Shown here: positions 1 through 9,798 of the stretch, one piece after another
How the letters are laid out: every line of letters begins with the position of its first letter
Numbering within the stretch: the first letter of the stretch is position 1
Assembly (NCBI GenBank): GCA_007859995.1
Contig: SMSL01000003.1
Span: 186,001-250,000, forward strand
Reading direction: 5' to 3'
Length of the DNA: 64,000 nucleotides
Source: Candidatus Brocadiaceae bacterium S225
GTDB lineage: Bacteria > Planctomycetota > Brocadiia > Brocadiales > Scalinduaceae
Made by a program: the position numbers and the translations under genes
Notes under the pieces: model-generated
The model's database searches: none
The model's input: only the letters and a program-made list of their open reading frames with translations
Told to the model about the DNA's origin: nothing

Positions 1-260
1 GCATTACTAAATGGAATTATTGCGTCAATTCCCACGTTCGTCTCAATAGACAAAGACGTCGTTACACTTGCAACTTCAAGGAAATATGGAGTGTCACGAT
101 ATTTCAATCGAACCAGGTTCAATAACATCTGCTCATCTATCGTGCTAACAATCGCCTGGTTGTAAGCAGGATGTGCGTTCTTTATGGAGCGAGGTCCAAA
201 AGCAGACAGACAGCCACTAAAAAGAAAACATAACAATAATAATAAGATGTTCCTGTACAC
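1..260 (-). CDS. Putative outer-membrane-type lipoprotein, partial
   Basis: The reading frame is open from a GTG at 260 to the window edge, so only the first ~86 residues are visible. The N-terminus is a hydrophobic leucine-rich stretch ending in a lipobox (LFSGC), so the protein should be exported and lipid-modified at that cysteine. The next section (NQAIVSTIDEQMLLNLVRLK, then YRDTPYFLEV) resembles the start of a widespread uncharacterised lipoprotein family in Gram-negative bacteria. No function can be given. The downstream DUF502 gene lies on the same strand 65 bases away. Confidence 0.6.
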   Translation of the reverse strand, partial: MYRNILLLLLCFLFSGCLSAFGPRSIKNAHPAYNQAIVSTIDEQMLLNLVRLKYRDTPYFLEVASVTTSLSIETNVGIDAIIPFSN

Positions 261-324
261 GGTTTTCCTCGATTTTCACTTAAGTTGTTGTAAAAATACG
301 TGAGTTTTTCATGATCTGAATCTA

Positions 325-936
325 TTAAGCCTCTTGAATTGTAGAAGGAGCGACAATTCCTCCCGAAACAATCATTTTCATGCCATCTTCTACAGAAAGG
401 TTCGTATGCTGTATTTCATCAGATCGGACAATAAGGAAGAAACCTGATGTAGGGTTCGGACTGGTTGGCACAAACACCTTATAACAGTTTTGACCCTGTG
501 TATCCTCTATTTTACCGGTAATGAAACCGATTACTCTAACCCCCGGTTGAGGGAATTCTACCAGCACTACGGATTTGAATGCCTCTCGATTAGGGTCAAT
601 AAATGCGTTTACCACCTGTTTTGATACGCCGTAGATGGTTTTTAATAAGGGGACCCACATTATTATTTTTTCCCCGAATGCTATTAAACGACGTCCTATT
701 ATATGAGTGGCAAAAATCCCTAATCCGTATAAAAATAGTATAAATATGGCAAGGGATATTCCCCATGAGAGAAACGGATGAGCATGATCCCAATATTGAG
801 CGGTAATCTTCACTATGTTACCTGCGGAGATTCTCATTAAAAATCGGAGAAAGAACAGGGTAATTCCTACTGGTAAAATGAATAGAATTCCGGCAATGAG
901 ATATTTCCGCAGATGGTGTTTCATTTGTCGTTTCAT
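325..936 (-). CDS. DUF502 family integral membrane protein
   Basis: The 203-residue protein has a basic N-terminus (MKRQMKHHLRKYLIAG) followed by two strong membrane segments at about residues 12-34 and 53-78. A soluble C-terminal domain contains the conserved run of the DUF502 family, including PLLKTIYGVSKQVVNAF near residues 97-113 and VFVPTSPNPTSGFFLIV further on. The bacterial family has no established biochemical role; plant relatives (COV/LCV) affect vascular patterning. Length is normal for the family. It lies 63 bases downstream of corA on the same strand, so the two may be co-transcribed. Confidence 0.85.
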   Translation of the reverse strand: MKRQMKHHLRKYLIAGILFILPVGITLFFLRFLMRISAGNIVKITAQYWDHAHPFLSWGISLAIFILFLYGLGIFATHIIGRRLIAFGEKIIMWVPLLKTIYGVSKQVVNAFIDPNREAFKSVVLVEFPQPGVRVIGFITGKIEDTQGQNCYKVFVPTSPNPTSGFFLIVRSDEIQHTNLSVEDGMKMIVSGGIVAPSTIQEA

Positions 937-999
937 ATTAACATATTAACTAAAGTAAGAAAGGAATTTTAAAATTTTTTCATAATCGAGAAATAGCAA

Positions 1000-2106
1000 T
1001 CACAACCACTTCTTCTTTCTAAAATAAATTAACATGAATATCCCGGTAACTGATATTACAAGTAAAACTAATGGATAACTCCATTTCCATTTAAGTTCAG
1101 GCATATATTCAAAATTCATCCCATAGAGACCGGCTACAAAGGTCAATGGTATGAATATTGTGGCAATAATCGTCAGTACCCTCATAACTTCGTTAGTCTT
1201 GTTGCTGATACTTGACAGGTAAAGATCGAGCATACCGGTAAGCATGTCCCGAAACGTCTCAATCGTATCAATCACCTGGATTGTATGATCATAAACATCC
1301 CTTAGGAATACCCTGGTTGGTTCATTAATTAACGTTAATTCTCCTCTTTCCAGGTTACTTACTAACTCTCTTAAAGGCCATACAGCCTTACGAAACAGTA
1401 ACATCTCCCTTTTCAGGTCATGAATATCGTGCAAGGTCTCTTTTCCCGGTTCATTCAAAAGCTCTTCTTCAATATTTGCAATCTGTTCTCCTGTTTTTTC
1501 CAGAATGGTGAAATAGTTATCAACTATAGCATCTATTAAGGCATAGATTAGATAATCCGTCCTGGATTTTCTAATGCGAACCCTTCCGTTTTTAATCCTT
1601 TCTCTGACGGGATTAAACACATCACCTTCCAATTCCTGGAATGATATAACAAAGTTTAAACCAAATACCAGACTAATCTGCTCTATTTTTATTATATGCT
1701 TTTCTTCGTCAAAATAAGGTATTTTCAGGACAAGAAAAACGTAATCTTCAAAATCGTCCAATTTAGGACGCTGCTCAGTATTCAGGATGTCTTCCAGTAT
1801 AAGCGGGTGCAGATTAAAATGCTTTCCAATTTTCTCAATAATTTCAATCTGATGAATGCCATCAATATTTATCCATGTAACAGTAGATGTATCTTTAAAT
1901 GGGAAACACTCTTCAACTGATTTCACCTCCTTTTCCTGGAAATTCGTCTGATCATAATCAAGGATGCTAATCCTTGTTTTTTCTGTGCTCTCTTTACCTA
2001 TATGAACAAGGGTGCCCGGCGGAAGACCCGTTTTCTTTGATCGTTTTTTATTGAACCTTGACAGAAGTCCCGCTTTCTTTAACCGTTTTTTGTTGGATCT
2101 TGACAT
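1000..2106 (-). CDS. corA: CorA-type magnesium/cobalt transporter
   Basis: The 368-residue protein has the standard CorA plan: a long acidic/basic cytoplasmic N-terminal domain and two C-terminal membrane helices. The family signature YGMN is present at about residue 328 (VAGLYGMNFEYMPEL), at the end of the first helix; this GMN motif forms the selectivity loop of the pentameric Mg2+ channel. The C-terminus ends in the usual basic tail (YFRKKKWL). The N-terminus carries an unusual lysine/arginine-rich near-repeat (SNKKRLKKAGLLSRFNKKRSKKTGL), which could be a linker or may mean the true start is internal. Confidence 0.9.
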   Translation of the reverse strand: MSRSNKKRLKKAGLLSRFNKKRSKKTGLPPGTLVHIGKESTEKTRISILDYDQTNFQEKEVKSVEECFPFKDTSTVTWINIDGIHQIEIIEKIGKHFNLHPLILEDILNTEQRPKLDDFEDYVFLVLKIPYFDEEKHIIKIEQISLVFGLNFVISFQELEGDVFNPVRERIKNGRVRIRKSRTDYLIYALIDAIVDNYFTILEKTGEQIANIEEELLNEPGKETLHDIHDLKREMLLFRKAVWPLRELVSNLERGELTLINEPTRVFLRDVYDHTIQVIDTIETFRDMLTGMLDLYLSSISNKTNEVMRVLTIIATIFIPLTFVAGLYGMNFEYMPELKWKWSYPLVLLVISVTGIFMLIYFRKKKWL

Positions 2107-2193
2107 TCAACTCGCCTCCTATCAACCGGTTTTTTTATAATTAAGATTTTTTTGAAAATAACACTATTTTCTGAAAGTTCAGAGAAGATGTAA

Positions 2194-2375
2194 CAATGAA
2201 TAGGGAGCATTCCCATTTTATTGTATATAAAAGAGGTGGATTCACTTCGTTTAATCCACCCTCGCACCATACGTTTGCTTATTTGTAAGGGTGGATTAAG
2301 GCCGGAGGCCGAATCCACGTATTCATGGATATCATACCTGATTTACAAAAAATTGGGAATGCTCCCCAATGAATA
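2194..2375 (+). mobile_element. MITE-like element, copy 1 (with target duplication)
   Basis: The element proper is 2203-2366. It starts GGGAGCATTCCCA and ends with the inverted complement TGGGAATGCTCCC. Two internal hairpins are built from GGTGGATT/AATCCACC and GTGGATT/AATCCAC arms. The 9-bp direct repeat CAATGAATA flanks it on both sides (2194-2202 and 2367-2375), which is a target-site duplication and shows that it moved as a unit. It encodes no protein. Five relatives lie at 13906, 15268, 32349, 60194 and 62027. This copy lacks four bases (CTAC) in the middle relative to the others. Confidence 0.85.
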
Positions 2376-2536
2376 TACTATTTGCCAATCGCTATAGAAA
2401 GCGAAAAATTATCTTGACTATTGAAAGACTGTATGGATAATTCCGAGGCGTTGTTTTTATCATTTTCTTTTATTTAAATATACCAACAATACAATATAGA
2501 GCGTGCTAAACACTGCTTAAAAATGGAAGTTTCAAC

Positions 2537-2953
2537 ATGATCAAAAAGCTTAAGGCATTCGAAAGAGTAATAATCATAACTCTCATTTCTATGATGATGC
2601 TTGTCGTTTTCGTCTCAACAGTAAGACTCGGTTGGTGGCTGGTAGTACAATTAATTGCGCCGCCATTTCTGATGTTTAATATAGAACAACTGTTTGTAAT
2701 CTTCGGTTTCTTTCTCATGGTACTCATAGGGATCGAGCTCCTTGAGTCACTTAAAGTATATCTTAGCGAAGACAAAATACAGGTTGAAGTGATTTTCACA
2801 ATTGCCTTGATAGCTGTGGCGAAAAAGGTAATAACTTTAGAGATATCATCACTCCCTAGCCTTACGCTTATGGGGATTGCGGCTATCATAGCATCTCTTT
2901 CTGTGGGATACTTCCTGATAAAAAAAGCTCATACTACGGATAAGCCGAAATAG
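2537..2953 (+). CDS. PsiE-like membrane protein (phosphate-starvation-inducible family)
   Basis: The 138-residue protein has four predicted membrane helices (about residues 9-30, 42-65, 82-103 and 105-128). The loop after helix 2 (IGIELLESLKVYLSEDKIQVEVIF, given here only as a pattern: ELLESLKVYL then VEVIF) matches the PsiE family. The family is induced by phosphate starvation in enterobacteria but its molecular role is unknown. The gene stands alone, transcribed away from the corA/DUF502 pair with a MITE between them. It is a normal full-length member. Confidence 0.75.
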   Translation: MIKKLKAFERVIIITLISMMMLVVFVSTVRLGWWLVVQLIAPPFLMFNIEQLFVIFGFFLMVLIGIELLESLKVYLSEDKIQVEVIFTIALIAVAKKVITLEISSLPSLTLMGIAAIIASLSVGYFLIKKAHTTDKPK

Positions 2954-3070
2954 CGGGTATTAAAACCCCCATTGTTTATTTATACGTTCATTTCAAGATA
3001 TCTACTTCAGCTATCTCTTTTAACAACATCATTCTTCCGCCAGATACACGTAGGGTTCGTATTACAAATT

Positions 3071-4486
3071 TTATGGGAAAATTCCCAGTTCCATATAAGA
3101 AACAGCAATTTTGTTGATTACTTTGATGAAGGAAGCAGTCCTCAGGTCAATACCGTTACCATACTGAGTTCTGGTTTCCCGGATTTCATTGTATGCTACG
3201 GCCATGGTATCTTCAAGGCTGGTGTTTACTAATGTTCTCTCTTCCGGGCCGTACACCAGTCGTTTCATTTCATTTTCAGGAAGCCTTTTCCCCGTAATCC
3301 GTTCGATGGCCATCATAAAGTCCTTACGGCTGTTTTCTTCAAACCGCCTACCTACCCTTCCAAATCGCACATGAGAAAGGTTATTGAGCCATTCAAAATA
3401 TGAGACAATGACCCCGCCGGCATTCAAATATGTGTCTGGGATAATCAGAGTTCCCCTGTTTTTAAGAATATCGTGTGCTTCCGGTGTCACTGGGCCGTTT
3501 GCAGCTTCCGCAATAATCCTGGCTTTAATACGATGGACATTCTCACTCGTAATTTGATTTTCAAGCGCTGCGGGGACAAGGATATCGCATTCCAATTCAA
3601 GCGCTTCCGACGGATTTTTCATAGTCTTGGCGTCAGGAAAGTTCAGGATAGAACCGTTCTCGTTGCGATAATCAGACACCTTGCCTACCTCCAGTCCCTG
3701 AGTGTTGTAGATGGCGCCATCAAATTCTGCGATAGCGATGATGACGGCTCCGCCTTCCTGGAGGAATTTTGCACTGTGATAACCGACGTTCCCAAATCCC
3801 TGAACTACAATTGATTTCCCTTCCAATCCAGACGAAAGACCAAGCGGCTTCATATCTTCCTCGAAACTGCACGCTTCACGCAGACCATAATAAACCCCTA
3901 GACCGGTGGCTTCTTTCCTGCCATGGATTCCTCCCTGTTCGACCGGTTTGCCGGTCACACATGCCCGGGCTTCAAGTTTATCTGACGTCATTGCGGTGTA
4001 TGTGTCAAGGATCCATGCCATTTCACGTTCTCCCGTACCATAGTCCGGTGCGGGGACATCTATCCCGGGACCAATGAAGTTCTTACTGACCAGTTCATAA
4101 GCATAACGGCGAGTGATACGTTCCAGTTCACCCACCGAATACTTCTCAACGTTGATTTGAATACCGCCTTTTGCTCCACCGAACGGCACATCCACAATGG
4201 CGCACTTATACGTCATCAATGCGGCAAGCGCCATTATCTCATCTTCGTTCACCAGGGTGCTGTAACGAATTCCGCCTTTTGTGGGTAATTTATGATGACT
4301 GTGTTCTGCTCGCCATGCATGAATGGTTTCAATCGTTCCATTGTCTCTTTTGAGGGGGAATGTCATGTGATAGACACTGTTGCAAATCTTAATCTCGTTC
4401 AAAATACCAGGAGAATAGTTTGTATATTTTGCGGCTTTATCAAAATTGAAATTTACTTGTTCGAAAAAGGGTAAAACTGTCTTCAT
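3071..4486 (-). CDS. gdhA: Glutamate dehydrogenase (Glu/Leu/Phe/Val dehydrogenase family)
   Basis: The enzyme interconverts glutamate and 2-oxoglutarate plus ammonia, a main nitrogen-assimilation step. From the ATG at 4486 it is 471 residues. The frame extends upstream to a GTG at 4576, but the extra 30 residues do not resemble the family, whereas [18 protein letters not shown] does. Visible motifs are the substrate-binding GGIRYS, the catalytic region [16 protein letters not shown], and the dinucleotide-binding GFGNVG. The C-terminal half contains the usual [10 protein letters not shown]. It is a single gene, with a truncated pfkA downstream of its promoter side. Confidence 0.92.
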   Translation of the reverse strand: MKTVLPFFEQVNFNFDKAAKYTNYSPGILNEIKICNSVYHMTFPLKRDNGTIETIHAWRAEHSHHKLPTKGGIRYSTLVNEDEIMALAALMTYKCAIVDVPFGGAKGGIQINVEKYSVGELERITRRYAYELVSKNFIGPGIDVPAPDYGTGEREMAWILDTYTAMTSDKLEARACVTGKPVEQGGIHGRKEATGLGVYYGLREACSFEEDMKPLGLSSGLEGKSIVVQGFGNVGYHSAKFLQEGGAVIIAIAEFDGAIYNTQGLEVGKVSDYRNENGSILNFPDAKTMKNPSEALELECDILVPAALENQITSENVHRIKARIIAEAANGPVTPEAHDILKNRGTLIIPDTYLNAGGVIVSYFEWLNNLSHVRFGRVGRRFEENSRKDFMMAIERITGKRLPENEMKRLVYGPEERTLVNTSLEDTMAVAYNEIRETRTQYGNGIDLRTASFIKVINKIAVSYMELGIFP

Positions 4487-4744
4487 AATATTGTCTATAG
4501 GATTCCCTGCTTTTACAGTGCTGGAAATCGTCGATCCTTTCAGGTATTCTGAATAATGGAAAAATAAAAACGGCACCTGATCTTAAGATAACTCTGAGTA
4601 TAGCTCCTTTTTAGCACTTATTGTAATGCCATTATTGTGTTTTTCAAATCCCTAAGTTAAGTAAATCATATCACTCCACAGATAGTTTTCCGGATTTTAG
4701 CAATTGGGTTTGTGCTGACGATTTTAGTAAATGAAAGTAAATAC

Positions 4745-5029
4745 CTAAACAGTATCGCCAAAACATGTCCCTAATGAACGGGCTGATTTTATCAACACAT
4801 GATTAACAGGAACCAGCTTTGATCCTTTTGCCACCAGATCCAGAGATACTTTTGCAAAATTACTTCCCTTTACACCAACCATGTTACCAAATTCTTCATT
4901 ATTTATTAAATCAATAGTCTTTGTGCCTAGTTGTGAACCCAATATTCTGTCAAAAGGTGTCGGCGCGCCTCCCCTCTGAAGATGCCCCATCACAACAGTA
5001 CGTGTTTCAAAATCAGCACACATTTTCAT
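4745..5029 (-). pseudogene. pfkA: 6-phosphofructokinase C-terminal fragment
   Basis: The 94 residues match only the end of bacterial/PPi-type phosphofructokinase: ETRTVVMGHLQRGGAPTPFD is the highly conserved substrate-binding stretch found about 90 residues from the C-terminus of the enzyme. Everything before it, including the ATP/PPi site and catalytic aspartates, is missing. The break coincides with the terminal inverted repeat of the decayed IS at 5024, whose last bases supply the apparent ATG. The missing 5' part is not found on the other side of the IS, so the insertion was accompanied by deletion or rearrangement. No functional enzyme is expected. Confidence 0.85.
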
Positions 5030-7081
5030 GGTAAATTAACCCCCTAATATTTACCGTTGTATTCATGCCATTTTTTGCACAACCCCTTTATATTCAATGA
5101 ATTGCACCCTTTATTATTAATTGATTTGTTTATTATTAGAGATATATGTGAAGTTATCTTACTATTTATATATCGGTAAAGTTCGACCTCTAGTATTGAT
5201 AGAGTCCAAAAACCTGCTAAAATAGGGTTCACGCAGTATTATATTTTCTTGTTATTATTTAGTTAAATATATATAGTGAGTTTATGGCAATAAGTACCCC
5301 TAACGTGAGCTGCATGACTTCTTTGATCAACCGACTTTGCCTACTCACAAGAAATATGAAGCGTTACGGAGTTTTTTCTATGAGAAGAAAAGCGCAGAGG
5401 AAGTAGCTAATAAATTTGGTACAGGTTAAGCTATTTTTACAACCTTACCCGTGACTTTAGAAGCCGTTTAAAGAAATCTCCAAACCAGAATGTATTTTTT
5501 TTATCACCAAAGTTTGGTAGAAAAGAAAAGGATCGTGATGGCAATGTGGTTTCATTAATTACCAAATTAAGAAAGCAATATATTTTCAATTCCGGAGATT
5601 AAATCTATCTTGATGCTAAAGACCACAGAGTTTCTGAAAAATATATTTGGCACATATTGAAAAAGAAGGATTTGCGAAATTACCAAGAAGAAGCAAGGGT
5701 GTAACCGGTCGTTCGATTACTAATGATAAAATAAGGGCGCCACAAAGTATTCAATTAGAATATATTTCAGAGAATTTCAGTACTCAAAATTCCATAGGAA
5801 TCCTCTGCATGCTGCCGTATATACAAAAATTTGGAATAGACAAGGTGATCAGAACTCAGAATACCCTGAAACGGAAAGTATTAACAGACTTTTCATCAAT
5901 ATTGATTTTGTTGCTTTAAAGCTATCAAATGTCGACGATATAGTGCTGATGATTTGTGGTGTATGGATCGTGGTGTGGGTTTTTTGCCGGATTAAATGTT
6001 CTTCCAAAAACGGGGTGGTTCAGTTCTTATTCAAGTAGAGTCACTCGATCTATGAATTTGTCATTCTTGAAAAGTTTACACAAGATTTGGAAATCAAATG
6101 GTCTTCTTTCAGATACGCTTAATCTTGATTTCACAACAATTCCATACTGGGGAGATGTTCTCATTTAGAAAACAATTGGTCTGGCAAAAGAAACAGTCTC
6201 TCCAAGCATTCTCTCAGTAATAGCCCAAATCCCGATTCTGGAATAATAGATTATACTGATACGAGTATTCGACGTGATAGGGAACCACAAGTAGTCTTTG
6301 AGGTGTTAGATTTCTATCGTAAAGAAGTTCCGCAAGGAAGGATTTAAAATATTCTTTTTTTGATAGCAAATTTACTCCTTATGAAAATTTGCGGAAATTA
6401 GACGATAATCAAATAAAATTTATAACAATACGTAGACGTGGTAAAAATATTGTAAAGAAATTAGAAAATTTAGATAAATCAAGCTGGAAAAAAACAAGGA
6501 TTATGAAACGCTGATGGTAAAGGCCGATTGTTGAAAATATACGAAGAAAGGATTTTGCTTAAAGAGTACGGTAAATCCCTCCGTCAGATAGCTATAACCG
6601 GTCATGGGAAAATAAAACCTGCATTATTAATAACTAACGATGAAGAAATCAAACCTGAAGATTTAGTCAGAAAATATTGCCGTCGCTGGATTGTAGAAAA
6701 GGGTATATCTGAGCAAATAGATTTTTTCCATTTAAATAGGGTTTCTTCATCAATGGTGATAAAAGTGGATTTTGATTTGACAATGACGGTTTTATCGCAC
6801 AACTTATATCGTTTGTTGGCAAAGAATCTGCCAGGATACACGCACAATACATCAACATCTTTATTTGAAAAGTTTGTTTCAAATAGTGGAGAGATTGAAA
6901 TTTCGCATGATACTATTAAAGTAAAAATGAAGAAGAAAAGAAATCTTCCCGCATTATTAACGGAAATGGAAAAATTTCAGAATAGTGTACTTCCATGGAT
7001 GGAGAATAAAAAAATATATTTCTGTGGAGCCTCTTCTTCATAAAATTAGGGGTTCTTATTTACCATGAAAATCTGTGATAA
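5024..7081 (+). mobile_element. Decayed DDE-type insertion sequence
   Basis: The element is bounded by imperfect terminal inverted repeats of roughly 30 bp. The left end (from 5024) reads CACACATTTTCATGGTAAAT and the complement of the right end (to 7081) reads CACAGATTTTCATGGTAAAT; both continue into an ACCCCTAAT-like segment after a small gap. It contains one broken transposase gene. No matching target duplication is visible, and each end abuts a truncated gene (pfkA on the left, a coiled-coil gene on the right), so the flanks have been rearranged. Confidence 0.7.
5305..7043 (+). pseudogene. Transposase pseudogene (IS4/IS1634-like)
   Basis: Pieces of one transposase can be read in order but in different frames. 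The first piece is ELHDFFDQPTLPTHKKYEAL (from about 5306). Next comes a middle section with VSEKYIWHILKK. A third piece contains FFAGLNVLPKTGWFSSYSSR (near 5978-6040) and LDFTTIPYWGD. The last is a 171-residue C-terminal block at 6528-7043 containing VRKYCRRWIVEKGISEQIDF, the region around the last catalytic acidic residue. Several frameshifts and stops separate them, so no active enzyme is made. Confidence 0.8.
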
Positions 7082-7277
7082 GGCAGACGCCGACGCGCAG
7101 ATTGAGTATTACAAGCAAATTGAAAATTTACGGTTAAAGCAGGAAGCGGCCAGGGAGAAGCTGAAGGAGCTCAAGGATGAGACTGAAGACGCATGGGAAG
7201 ACCTTAAAGCAGGTGTTGAAAGCGCGTGGGGCTCACTCGGAGAGGCGGTGAAATCGGCTATTTCGCAGTTCAAGTAA
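7065..7277 (+). CDS. Small coiled-coil protein, probably N-terminally truncated
   Basis: The 70-residue product is rich in K, E, A and D with heptad spacing, and ends in two near-repeats: EDAWEDLKAGVESAWGSLGE then AVKSAISQFK. This matches the C-terminal two thirds of the sll1863-type stress-response coiled-coil family, which is usually ~100 residues. The N-terminal part is missing and the ATG lies in the terminal repeat of the adjacent IS (MKIC...), so the start is a product of the insertion. A truncated soluble protein could still be made. Function is unknown. Confidence 0.55.
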   Translation: MKICDKADADAQIEYYKQIENLRLKQEAAREKLKELKDETEDAWEDLKAGVESAWGSLGEAVKSAISQFK

Positions 7278-7400
7278 GCCATTGTTCAAGGCGTATCGAG
7301 TTCGGAGAGAAAGTCCGGCCTCAATGATCTTGAACTCAAATAAGATTTTCAATTAGAAGACCGTATTATTCGACAATTTTTCAAACACGGACTAAATCAA

Positions 7401-7568
7401 CTAAATCTTATAATATACGTTACTACATCTTAAACAAAAGCTACTCTTACAACTCACGGGAACTACCCGCTTGCCATCGCCACGACCGAGCATTTTTCCC
7501 GCCACTTCATCATAGTAATCAGTGAAATACCTCGAATACGCTTTCTTAAACCATTTACCCCGGATCAT
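7401..7568 (-). pseudogene. Short fragment with cysteine cluster, possibly transposase-derived
   Basis: A 55-codon frame contains FTDYYDEVAGKML and VPVSCKSSFCLRCSNVYY. The CKSSFCLRC spacing recalls the zinc-binding N-terminus of IS91-type transposases (CKSRFCxxC). There is no start context and no continuation, so this is at best a remnant. The rest of 7278-7643 shows no gene. Confidence 0.2.
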
Positions 7569-7643
7569 TGAGAAGATACTATTTTTTCGTAATCATGCAA
7601 ACTCACTCTGTGAAATTTTGATGTTGCCTGGAATTTGTCCGGT

Positions 7644-8585
7644 TTAGCTGATGTGAGAATCCACCAGCAGGGTGGATTTATCGCTATTGCATTTTTTCTT
7701 TCTTTTCATTCTGATGACTGCAAGTCCCGCCAGACCGATGCCGAAGAGGATCACGGTGGATGGTTCGGGGATCGGTGCGCCGCCGCTGAAGCCGTAGCTG
7801 CCGAAGTCGGGGCGGCCGCTACCATAGTCTTCTTCGGTGTTATTGTTGGAAATTCTATTGGTATCCATCGTCACTGCACCATTTAGCGCGATAGCTCTAC
7901 CGCACAGAATGTCTGCGGTGGTATTCAGGGTGATGCTCTGGTCAGCGATAATGTTTCCCGTGAACGTCGTGCTTGTACCGAGAGTCGCGGAGCTGCCGAC
8001 CTGCCAATACACGCCGCTAAGTGGACCCCCATTGATGACGTTAACAGAAGAACTGCTTGCGGTCGTGAGCGCAGTCCCTACCTGGAAAACGAAGGACCCA
8101 GTGGGGTCGCTTGCGAAGTCAAGAGTAAGTGCTCCTGTCAACCCAGCCGTAGTGTCAAAATTATAGACGCCTGGAGTGAGCGTCATTCCACCCAGATCAG
8201 AGCCAGTCAAGTCGTTAGTGAATGCTAAGCTTGCAAGGTCATTGTACGCAACGAGGGCGTCAATCTGAGCCTGCTGCGCGACCGCATCAGTTTGGTGTAC
8301 CGCTCCTCCGGTGATGGTGATGCTCCCCAGCCCAGTGATCGAAGTGCCTGGGTAGAGACCCAGATCTCCGTAGATGGAGGTCGGGCCGGTGTTGGTCACC
8401 GTCGAGGCACCCAAGACTGCAAAGCTCTGCGCCGAACCCAGTATCGGCGTGGCCGATACCAAGGAATGGCAAAGAGATGCGGTCAATGCCGTTACTACAA
8501 ATAGAATCAAAAACTTGCACTTCATTTTAGATACTATGCGTTCATCCAAAAACTGACTCATTTCCTTAAAAGAAATATTTCTCAT
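7644..8585 (-). CDS. DUF3494 (ice-binding-like) protein with PEP-CTERM anchor
   Basis: The 313-residue protein starts with a signal peptide; [18 protein letters not shown] begins at an internal ATG at 8525, while the ATG at 8585 is preceded by AAGAGA. The central ~190 residues are a DUF3494 beta-solenoid: [45 protein letters not shown]. This family includes ice-binding proteins and many surface adhesin-like proteins. The C-terminus has [19 protein letters not shown] followed by basic residues, a PEP-CTERM sorting signal handled by exosortase/EpsH. The protein is predicted to be exported and surface-sorted. A broken paralogue lies at 13582-13905. Whether it binds ice is not implied. Confidence 0.85.
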   Translation of the reverse strand: MRNISFKEMSQFLDERIVSKMKCKFLILFVVTALTASLCHSLVSATPILGSAQSFAVLGASTVTNTGPTSIYGDLGLYPGTSITGLGSITITGGAVHQTDAVAQQAQIDALVAYNDLASLAFTNDLTGSDLGGMTLTPGVYNFDTTAGLTGALTLDFASDPTGSFVFQVGTALTTASSSSVNVINGGPLSGVYWQVGSSATLGTSTTFTGNIIADQSITLNTTADILCGRAIALNGAVTMDTNRISNNNTEEDYGSGRPDFGSYGFSGGAPIPEPSTVILFGIGLAGLAVIRMKRKKKCNSDKSTLLVDSHIS

Positions 8586-8684
8586 CGATCTCTTCTTTTT
8601 TTTATGTCCAGCAGGTCTATCCCGCCGAACAATCGATTAGACCACTTAAACGCAGTCTTATAGTACCGCTATCAGGCAAATTAT

Positions 8685-8799
8685 GGTTGTAATTACATTA
8701 CAACCCCAGCATGAATTTTACAAGATCAAGGCTAAAGCCATTGAGTTACATACAACAACCACTTGCTTCAAACTCGATACGTACGCCGATGTAACTCAA
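8685..8799. promoter_or_regulatory. Two inverted repeats upstream of the DUF3494 gene
   Basis: The first is GGTTGTAAT-tac-ATTACAACC (8685-8705), a compact dyad. The second has 11-base arms TTGAGTTACAT (8741-8751) and ATGTAACTCAA (8789-8799). Both lie upstream of the minus-strand gene starting at 8585. They could be operators or RNA structures; no regulator is identified. Confidence 0.35.
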
Positions 8800-8863
8800 T
8801 CCTCCAAGTTTGAACCGTCCGGAACAATTTAAGGCATTAATGTTTAAAGACTTAAATTTATGC

Positions 8864-8975
8864 ATAGGAATTTCAATGTTGATAACACTTCGACTCCGCT
8901 CAGTGTGACGTCATCCTGAGCGGAGTCGAAGGACAGTCCTTTGTCGCGATAGCGACTTAACTTGGAAATTCCTAT
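8864..8975. repeat. Palindromic repeat, possibly a transposase-less IS91-like derivative
   Basis: It begins ATAGGAATTTCAATGTT and ends GGAAATTCCTAT, so its outer ends are inverted. Inside is a hairpin with arms TTCGACTCCGCTCAG and CTGAGCGGAGTCGAA, and a short palindrome GTCGCGATAGCGAC. The outer 17 bases are the complement of the right end of the IS91-like element at 46357, and the GTCGCnATnGCGAC palindrome recurs at that element's left end (~44768). This suggests a non-autonomous relative. Confidence 0.45.
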
Positions 8976-9798
8976 AAGATAAATATAGACATTATAAAAT
9001 AAAACGTTTTCAATGTCAATCAGTATGGTTATTCAAATGAAAAAATCAAGAGAAATGTTGATTACCTTGTATTACCTAAATAAGAATCAACTATGTAGTA
9101 CAAAGAAAAGAGATATGTAATTTGGAATGAAGAAGAAAGAAATAAAAAAAAGGGGCACGGTAATTTGCTCACCACACCCTCTTAAATATATTGGTCACAA
9201 AATGGTCACAACTTTCAGGATTTTTTTCATCTGCAACTTATCATAACACTTTATATGATAATATGGGCGATACTGGACTCGAACCAGTGACCTCTTGCTT
9301 GTCCCTGCCCGACTCATCATTCAGGCGGGGAGCAAGCGAAAGAAGCTATAGCGTTTTTTAGTTTAGTTCTAACTGTTATGGTTTGCTTGAGTTTATGGCC
9401 AAAATGGGGAAGGAGATTTACTCCCTGTTTTGGCCTGTTTTAATTTGCTTACTTGACAATTACTTGACAGTCGCAAGAGATTTGCTCTAATACGTCTAAG
9501 TGGGTATCCCCTTTACGTCTAATTATGGAATTTCTTCATATTATGTTGCTTGTCTATATTATTACCGTTTAATAAAGACGCTATGTGTCGTTGCATACTA
9601 TAAACGCGAGACAATAATGAATACAGATATTCTTCGCTGAAATTATCAATAAGAATCTTTGCATTCAAATCTCTTGAAAAAAATACATTGGTTTTGAAAG
9701 TTAGTGTAGAACATTGTTAATGTATCTTTATTTATACAATTTTTTCTGTGTTCTCTTGTCGGTTATGACAATACACGGTAAATAAGAAGGAGAGCGAA
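8976..9798. other. Intergenic region with no intact gene
   Basis: It contains the tRNA-Val fragment at 9264-9293. A minus-strand stretch near 9460-9520 reads like the tail of a coding sequence (VLEQISCDCQVIVK then stop), possibly an integrase remnant, but this is too short to assign. Nothing else is recognisable apart from the promoter region of the DUF748 gene, whose ribosome-binding site is AGAAGGAGAG ending a few bases before 9799. Confidence 0.4.
9264..9293 (-). tRNA. tRNA-Val 3'-end fragment (probable attachment-site remnant)
   Basis: Read on the minus strand, it has an intact T-arm (CTGGTTCGAGTCCAG) followed by TATCGCCCA, the 3' acceptor strand and discriminator base expected for a bacterial tRNA-Val starting GGGCGATTAGCTC. 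The 5' half and anticodon arm are absent: upstream sequence does not fold. Partial 3' tRNA ends like this are typical of attachment sites left by integrating elements. It is not a functional tRNA gene. Confidence 0.55.

Noticed and set aside
2079-2318. Minus-strand 79-codon frame overlapping the corA start
   Set aside because: It runs through MITE copy 1 and has no family resemblance; a chance frame.
5044-5232. 62-codon minus-strand frame next to the pfkA fragment
   Set aside because: It lies inside the decayed IS upstream of its transposase and resembles nothing known.
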